Below, in pieces: positions 42,537 to 45,871 of a stretch of 45,871 nucleotides of DNA. Made by a program: the position numbers and the translations under genes. Under the pieces are notes generated by a model. It did not search any database and was not told the DNA's origin. It worked only from the letters and a program-made list of their open reading frames with translations. Location: assembly GCF_001293645.1 (NCBI RefSeq), contig NZ_LBMD01000031.1, positions 1 through 45,871 of the forward strand, written 5' to 3'. Numbering within the stretch: position 1 is the first letter of the stretch; each line of letters begins with the position of its first letter. The stretch comes from Bacillus sp. CHD6a (GTDB lineage: Bacteria; Bacillota; Bacilli; Bacillales; Bacillaceae_I).

Positions 42537-43496
42537 CTAGTTTGTCCACTTCTCGCGAATATTTTCCGCTTCCTTCACCATTCTCGAAAGAAGCTGTTCC
42601 ACACTCGGCACATCGTCTATTAACCCCATTACCTGACCAGCCCAAGCATAGCCTGAATTTGTGTTACCGTCATAAATATATCGTCTGTTCGCCGTTCCAC
42701 TGATAAAGTCTTTCAATCCTTCATACCCTACTGCATCCTGTTCGAGCTTAATTATTTCTTCTGTCCAAGTGTTTTGAATGGCCCTTGCAGGTGCACCAAG
42801 GCTTCTTTTGATGACCACTGTATCATTTTCTGTTCCTTGCACTAACCTATCTTTGTAAACTGGATGAGCATGCATGCACTCCTTTGTCGCAATAAATCTT
42901 GTACCCATTTCAATTCCTTCCGCTCCAAGTGCCAAAGCTGCCATCAACCCCCGTCCATCACCAATGCCTCCTGAAGCGATGACAGGTATCTTTAAGGCGT
43001 CCACCACCTTCGGGACTAATACCATAGTTCCTAAATCATTTTTGCCTAAATGACCGCCTCCCTCTTGTCCTACGACCATTACTGCATCAGCACCAAGTTC
43101 TTCCGCCTTTTCTGCTTGTCTGCGAGCTGCGACAAGTACTAATTTTTTGCATGTTGAGCCCTCCAGCCTCTTAAAAATAGGTGAAGGGTTTCCTCCTGTC
43201 ATCGATATAACCGGGACCTCTTCTTCCAAAGCAATATTCAGCATATGCTCAAAAGGTCGTCCATGCTGGCCAATCGCATAATTTACGCCAAAGGGTTTAT
43301 CGGTCTTCTTTCTAACCTTTCTAATTTCTTCTCTCAGTAATTCAGGAGTTTCCAAACTCATTGCCGTTATTTGCCCAAGTCCACCTGCATTAGAAACAGC
43401 GGCAGCTAAGTCTGCATATGCTAAATAAGCAAGTCCACCTTGTATAATAGGATATTTAATATCTAATAGTTTTGTTACTTTGGTCTCCCAATTCAT
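42537..43496 (-). CDS. Nitronate monooxygenase / FabK-like flavoprotein
   Basis: 319-residue TIM-barrel FMN protein of the nitronate monooxygenase (2-nitropropane dioxygenase) family, with IQGGLAYLAYADLAAAVSNAGGLG, GADAVMVVGQEGGGHLG (catalytic-His region) and PVIASGGIGDGRGLMAALALGAEGIEMGTRF. FabK enoyl-ACP reductases share this fold. The NMO reading is favoured by the AGGHxG-like motif, but only assay or phylogeny could decide. ATG at 43496, with AAGGGGAAG upstream, is the likely start. Not at this locus in B. subtilis. Confidence 0.88.
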   Translation of the reverse strand: MNWETKVTKLLDIKYPIIQGGLAYLAYADLAAAVSNAGGLGQITAMSLETPELLREEIRKVRKKTDKPFGVNYAIGQHGRPFEHMLNIALEEEVPVISMTGGNPSPIFKRLEGSTCKKLVLVAARRQAEKAEELGADAVMVVGQEGGGHLGKNDLGTMVLVPKVVDALKIPVIASGGIGDGRGLMAALALGAEGIEMGTRFIATKECMHAHPVYKDRLVQGTENDTVVIKRSLGAPARAIQNTWTEEIIKLEQDAVGYEGLKDFISGTANRRYIYDGNTNSGYAWAGQVMGLIDDVPSVEQLLSRMVKEAENIREKWTN

Positions 43497-43682
43497 CAAC
43501 TTCTTCCCCTTTCCACTTCTCTATATATGTTTCTTTTTAATGTGATAAATTCCTGCTATGCAATAAAGAGGATAAATGCTATAATTTCATTTGTTTTATG
43601 TGAAAGTTTGTTCTGCGTAACTAGATGCGTTAAGATAAACGAAACCGAAACTAAGCTAAATTTAAAGAGGTGCATAAGTAAG

Positions 43683-45164
43683 TTGACATATTCTCAAAAT
43701 GACACGCCATTATTTACTGGACTATTAAATCACGCCAAAGGGAATCCGATTCAATTTCACATTCCCGGACATAAAAAAGGAGCCGGCATTGATCCAGAAT
43801 TCCGAGAATTTATCGGTGAAAATGCTCTTTCGATAGACCTAATCAATATCGGTCCTCTTGATGATCTTCATCAGCCAAAAGGGATGATCAAGGAAGCACA
43901 AGACCTCGCAGCAAAAGCTTTTGGAGCGGACCATACATTTTTCTCTGTTCAAGGAACTAGTGGAGCCATCATGACAATGGTGATGGCAGTTTGCGGGCCT
44001 GGGGAGAAAATTATTGTACCAAGGAATGTTCATAAATCTGTTATGTCTGCCATTGTTTTTTCAGGAGCAGTGCCAATCTTTATTCATCCAGAGGTAGACA
44101 AAGACCTTGGAATCTCACATGGCATCACAACTGACTCCGTTGAAAAGGCACTTCAGCAACATCCTGATGCAAAAGGTTTACTTGTCATTAACCCTACTTA
44201 CTTTGGTGTTTCAGCCGACTTAAGTCAAATTGTTGAGATTGCTCATTCTTTTAACGTGCCTGTTCTTGTGGATGAAGCCCATGGTGTTCATATACACTTC
44301 CATGAGGAACTTCCTTTATCGGCCATGCAAGCAGGAGCTGACATGGCTGCGACAAGCGTTCATAAGCTTGGAGGCTCAATGACACAAAGTTCCATATTAA
44401 ATGTAAGAGAAGGCTTGGTAAATGTTAATCGCATACAAAGCATTTTAAGCATGTTAACCACCACATCCACCTCTTACCTTCTATTGGCTTCCCTGGATGT
44501 TGCGAGAAAACGACTTGCAACTGAAGGTCATTTACTAATAGAAAAAACCATTCAACTTGCCAATAAAACAAGGGATGCTATCAATGAAATTGACCATCTA
44601 TATTGTGTGGGACCTGAAATCTTAGGTAGAAAAGCAACGTTCGACTATGACCCAACGAAACTCATTATTTCTGTAAAAAAACTAAACCTTACAGGATATG
44701 ATGTTGAGAAATGGCTTCGTCAAAAATATAACATTGAAGTGGAACTTTCCGATCTTTATAATATCCTTTGCATTATCACACCTGGTGACTCAGAGGTAGA
44801 GACTGGAACGCTTTTAGAAGCGCTTAAAGCCTTATCAGAAGAGTTTAAGCATCAGGCAGGAGATTCCGGTGAAAAAGTAAAGGTTCTACTTCCAGACATC
44901 CCCGTGTTAGCTATTGCACCAAGGGATGCCTTCTACTCTGAGACGGAGGTTGTACCATTCGAAGACTCTGCCGGTCGAATTATTGCAGAGTTTATCATGG
45001 TGTACCCTCCTGGGATTCCTATTTTTACTCCCGGTGAGATCATAACGGAAGAAAACCTGTCCTACATTACAAAAACACTTGAAGTAGGACTTCCTGTACA
45101 AGGTCCGGAAGATTATGAATTAAAAACATTAAGAGTAATAAAAGAACACAAAGCAATTCGATAA
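43683..45164 (+). CDS. speA: Arginine decarboxylase (SpeA, aspartate-aminotransferase fold)
   Basis: PLP-dependent Orn/Lys/Arg decarboxylase. In Bacillus SpeA turns arginine into agmatine, the first step to spermidine. 493 residues from the TTG at 43683, close to B. subtilis length. Motifs: HIPGHKKG (about 27-34), DEAHGVHIHF, the PLP lysine Lys228 in SVHKLGGS, and YPPGIPIFTPGE near the end. AAAGAGG lies 10 bp before this TTG; the longer frame from 43527 has a non-family leader. Adjacent to SR1, as in B. subtilis. Confidence 0.95.
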   Translation: MTYSQNDTPLFTGLLNHAKGNPIQFHIPGHKKGAGIDPEFREFIGENALSIDLINIGPLDDLHQPKGMIKEAQDLAAKAFGADHTFFSVQGTSGAIMTMVMAVCGPGEKIIVPRNVHKSVMSAIVFSGAVPIFIHPEVDKDLGISHGITTDSVEKALQQHPDAKGLLVINPTYFGVSADLSQIVEIAHSFNVPVLVDEAHGVHIHFHEELPLSAMQAGADMAATSVHKLGGSMTQSSILNVREGLVNVNRIQSILSMLTTTSTSYLLLASLDVARKRLATEGHLLIEKTIQLANKTRDAINEIDHLYCVGPEILGRKATFDYDPTKLIISVKKLNLTGYDVEKWLRQKYNIEVELSDLYNILCIITPGDSEVETGTLLEALKALSEEFKHQAGDSGEKVKVLLPDIPVLAIAPRDAFYSETEVVPFEDSAGRIIAEFIMVYPPGIPIFTPGEIITEENLSYITKTLEVGLPVQGPEDYELKTLRVIKEHKAIR

Positions 45165-45170
45165 ACGAAC

Positions 45171-45209
45171 AAAGAGCAGGTCCCCTCACTTACCGGGGAC
45201 CTGCTCTTT
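45171..45209. terminator. Bidirectional terminator speA/SR1
   Basis: AAAGAGCAGGTCCCC/GGGGACCTGCTCTTT between convergent speA and SR1. Confidence 0.93.
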
Positions 45210-45225
45210 CTATTACTATATGATT

Positions 45226-45351
45226 CTAGGCTAGATCTTCGCTTTTTTCAGAGCACTGACAATCTGCACATTTTGCATAATAAGTTGTAACTTTTTCATC
45301 CTCAAAGTGATCTACTGCGCTGTTACAAGTTTGACAAATGATTGTACCCAT
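45226..45351 (-). CDS. sr1P: SR1P, GapA-binding small peptide
   Basis: 41-residue peptide MGTIICQTCNSAVDHFEDEK..., closely matching SR1P, which binds glyceraldehyde-3-phosphate dehydrogenase GapA and promotes its interaction with RNase J1 (family knowledge). It has CxxC at 6-9 and CxxCxC at 28-33, suggesting a zinc site. The frame is open to 45435, but that ATG lies within the -10 box, so the start must be the ATG at 45351, preceded by AAAGAGG. The C-terminal SEKSEDLA tail is a few residues long. Confidence 0.88.
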   Translation of the reverse strand: MGTIICQTCNSAVDHFEDEKVTTYYAKCADCQCSEKSEDLA

Positions 45352-45430
45352 ACCCTTCAACCTCTTTCCTAAAAGAATTTTTTTTGCAAAGTCGCCATTT
45401 AATGAAAGCGTTTTATGTTTTATTACTTCC

Positions 45431-45459
45431 ATCATAAAACCTCAAATGTGTTATGTCAA
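45431..45459 (-). promoter_or_regulatory. SR1 promoter (SigA)
   Basis: TTGACA (45459-45454), 17-bp spacer, TATGAT (45436-45431). Confidence 0.85.
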
Positions 45460-45468
45460 TAACTAAAT

Positions 45469-45479
45469 TGTATAACACA
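45469..45479 (-). promoter_or_regulatory. CcpN-type operator
   Basis: TGTGTTATACA fits the CcpN consensus TRTGHYATAYW at every position. It lies just upstream of the SR1 -35. A partial second copy, TGTGTTATG (minus orientation by complement of ATAACACA), lies inside the promoter spacer at 45446-45453. CcpN represses SR1 under glycolytic conditions in B. subtilis. Confidence 0.72.
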
Positions 45480-45514
45480 TTTAATCATTGTGTTTATAGG
45501 TTGCTTTACATTAT

Positions 45515-45871
45515 TTGCGTCTATTGGACGGTTTTTTTTGGGGGATTGCTTTGTTCAGGTGTTGAGAACGCTTCTATTTGACCGTTTTTGATGATTTGCG
45601 GCCTGTTAGGATGTTGAGATTCCACTTATTTCCTCCTATTGGACAGTTCTAACGGATTTCTATTCGGTTCGGGCTTATAGAACCTTCTATATTACCTTTA
45701 CAGCTTTTACCGGGGAGTTTCGGGCATGAGAGCATTTTCTCTCCTACCGTTTTTCCTCTCCACGGAGCTTTTCGGGCGGAGAGACACCCTCTCTCCTACC
45801 GTTTTTCCTTTTCCCAGAGCTTTTTGGGCGGAGAGACACCCTCTCTTCTACCGTTTTTCCTTTTCCCAGAG
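45515..45871. repeat. 52-bp tandem repeat array (right edge, running off the window)
   Basis: CGGGC-type unit marks at 45670, 45721, 45773 and 45825 (spacings 51, 52, 52). The unit is about TTCGGGCGGAGAGACACC, CTCTCTCCTACCGTTTTT and CCTTTTCCCAGAGCTT. Before 45670, more decayed units carry CTATTGGACGG, CTATTTGACCG and CTATTGGACAG. Same family and same orientation as the array at 7-412. Core GGAGAGA/TCTCTCC is a perfect 7-bp hairpin. Confidence 0.88.

Larger units (their letters stand above)
45171..45424 (-). ncRNA. sr1: SR1 dual-function small RNA
   Basis: SR1 is both a base-pairing sRNA (regulating ahrC, arginine catabolism) and the mRNA of SR1P in B. subtilis, encoded beside speA (established knowledge). 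Here the promoter at 45431-45459 predicts a start near 45424, and the strong hairpin at 45171-45209 gives the end, so about 250 nt, somewhat longer than the 205 nt of B. subtilis. The position next to speA and the encoded peptide support the call. Pairing with ahrC cannot be tested here. Confidence 0.82.

Overview
The window looks like chromosomal DNA of an endospore-forming, aerobic, low-GC Gram-positive rod of the family Bacillaceae, related to but distinct from Bacillus subtilis. The evidence is gene order. Read right to left, the genes follow two B. subtilis chromosome blocks: SR1-speA-(NMO)-yktA-yktB-ykzI-yktC-ylaF-typA-ylaH-ylaI-ylaJ-phoH(ylaK)-ylaL-glsA(ylaM)-ylaN-pyc, then ctaA/ctaB-ctaCDEF-ctaG-ylbA-ylbB-ylbC-ylbD-ylbE-ylbF-ylbG-(csfG)-rsmD-coaD-ylbJ-ylbK-ddcP(ylbL)-tmcAL(ylbM)-ylbN-rpmF. 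Sporulation-linked genes (ylbJ, ylbD, ylaJ, csfG) support a spore former. Species cannot be named from sequence reading alone.

Layout. 1-420: tandem array of 52-bp units. 428-14.9 kb: the ylb block (L32, tRNA ac4C synthesis, checkpoint protease DdcP, CoaD, RsmD, YlbF/G/E/D/C/B/A). Genes without an obvious B. subtilis counterpart are interleaved (7.85-8.66, 9.1-9.5, 10.1-10.6, 11.5-12.3 kb). 14.9-16.5 kb: an Asp23-like protein and an AI-2E-type permease. 16.5-25.2 kb: the caa3 cytochrome c oxidase cluster (ctaM, ctaG, ctaF-E-D-C, ctaB and divergent ctaA). It encodes the four oxidase subunits, the two heme A enzymes and two assembly factors. 25.3-30.8 kb: DNA photolyase and pyruvate carboxylase. 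31-40.7 kb: the yla block, with typA, a PIN-PhoH ATPase, glutaminase and small proteins. 40.9-45.4 kb: ykzI, yktB, yktA, a nitronate monooxygenase-like flavoprotein, speA and the dual-function RNA SR1 encoding SR1P. The last 350 bp return to degenerate then clear copies of the same 52-bp tandem repeat, in the same orientation as at the left edge.

Two small RNA loci can be supported from sequence. One is CsfG, opposite to rsmD, with a forespore-type promoter, two hairpins around a pyrimidine-rich stretch and a terminator. The other is SR1, with a near-perfect vegetative promoter and a CcpN-type operator just upstream of its -35.

Two kinds of unexplained intergenic structure stand out. First, a dispersed palindromic element (about 130-220 bp, one copy with 14-bp terminal inverted repeats) occurs at least eight times, always just 3' of a gene, twice as inverted pairs and once nested. 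Second, tandem arrays of fixed period (52, 52, 52, 21 and 20 bp) with strongly diverged units occur in five gene-end intergenic regions. These arrays are the best candidate here for something undescribed. No CRISPR, tRNA, rRNA, phage or intact insertion sequence was seen.
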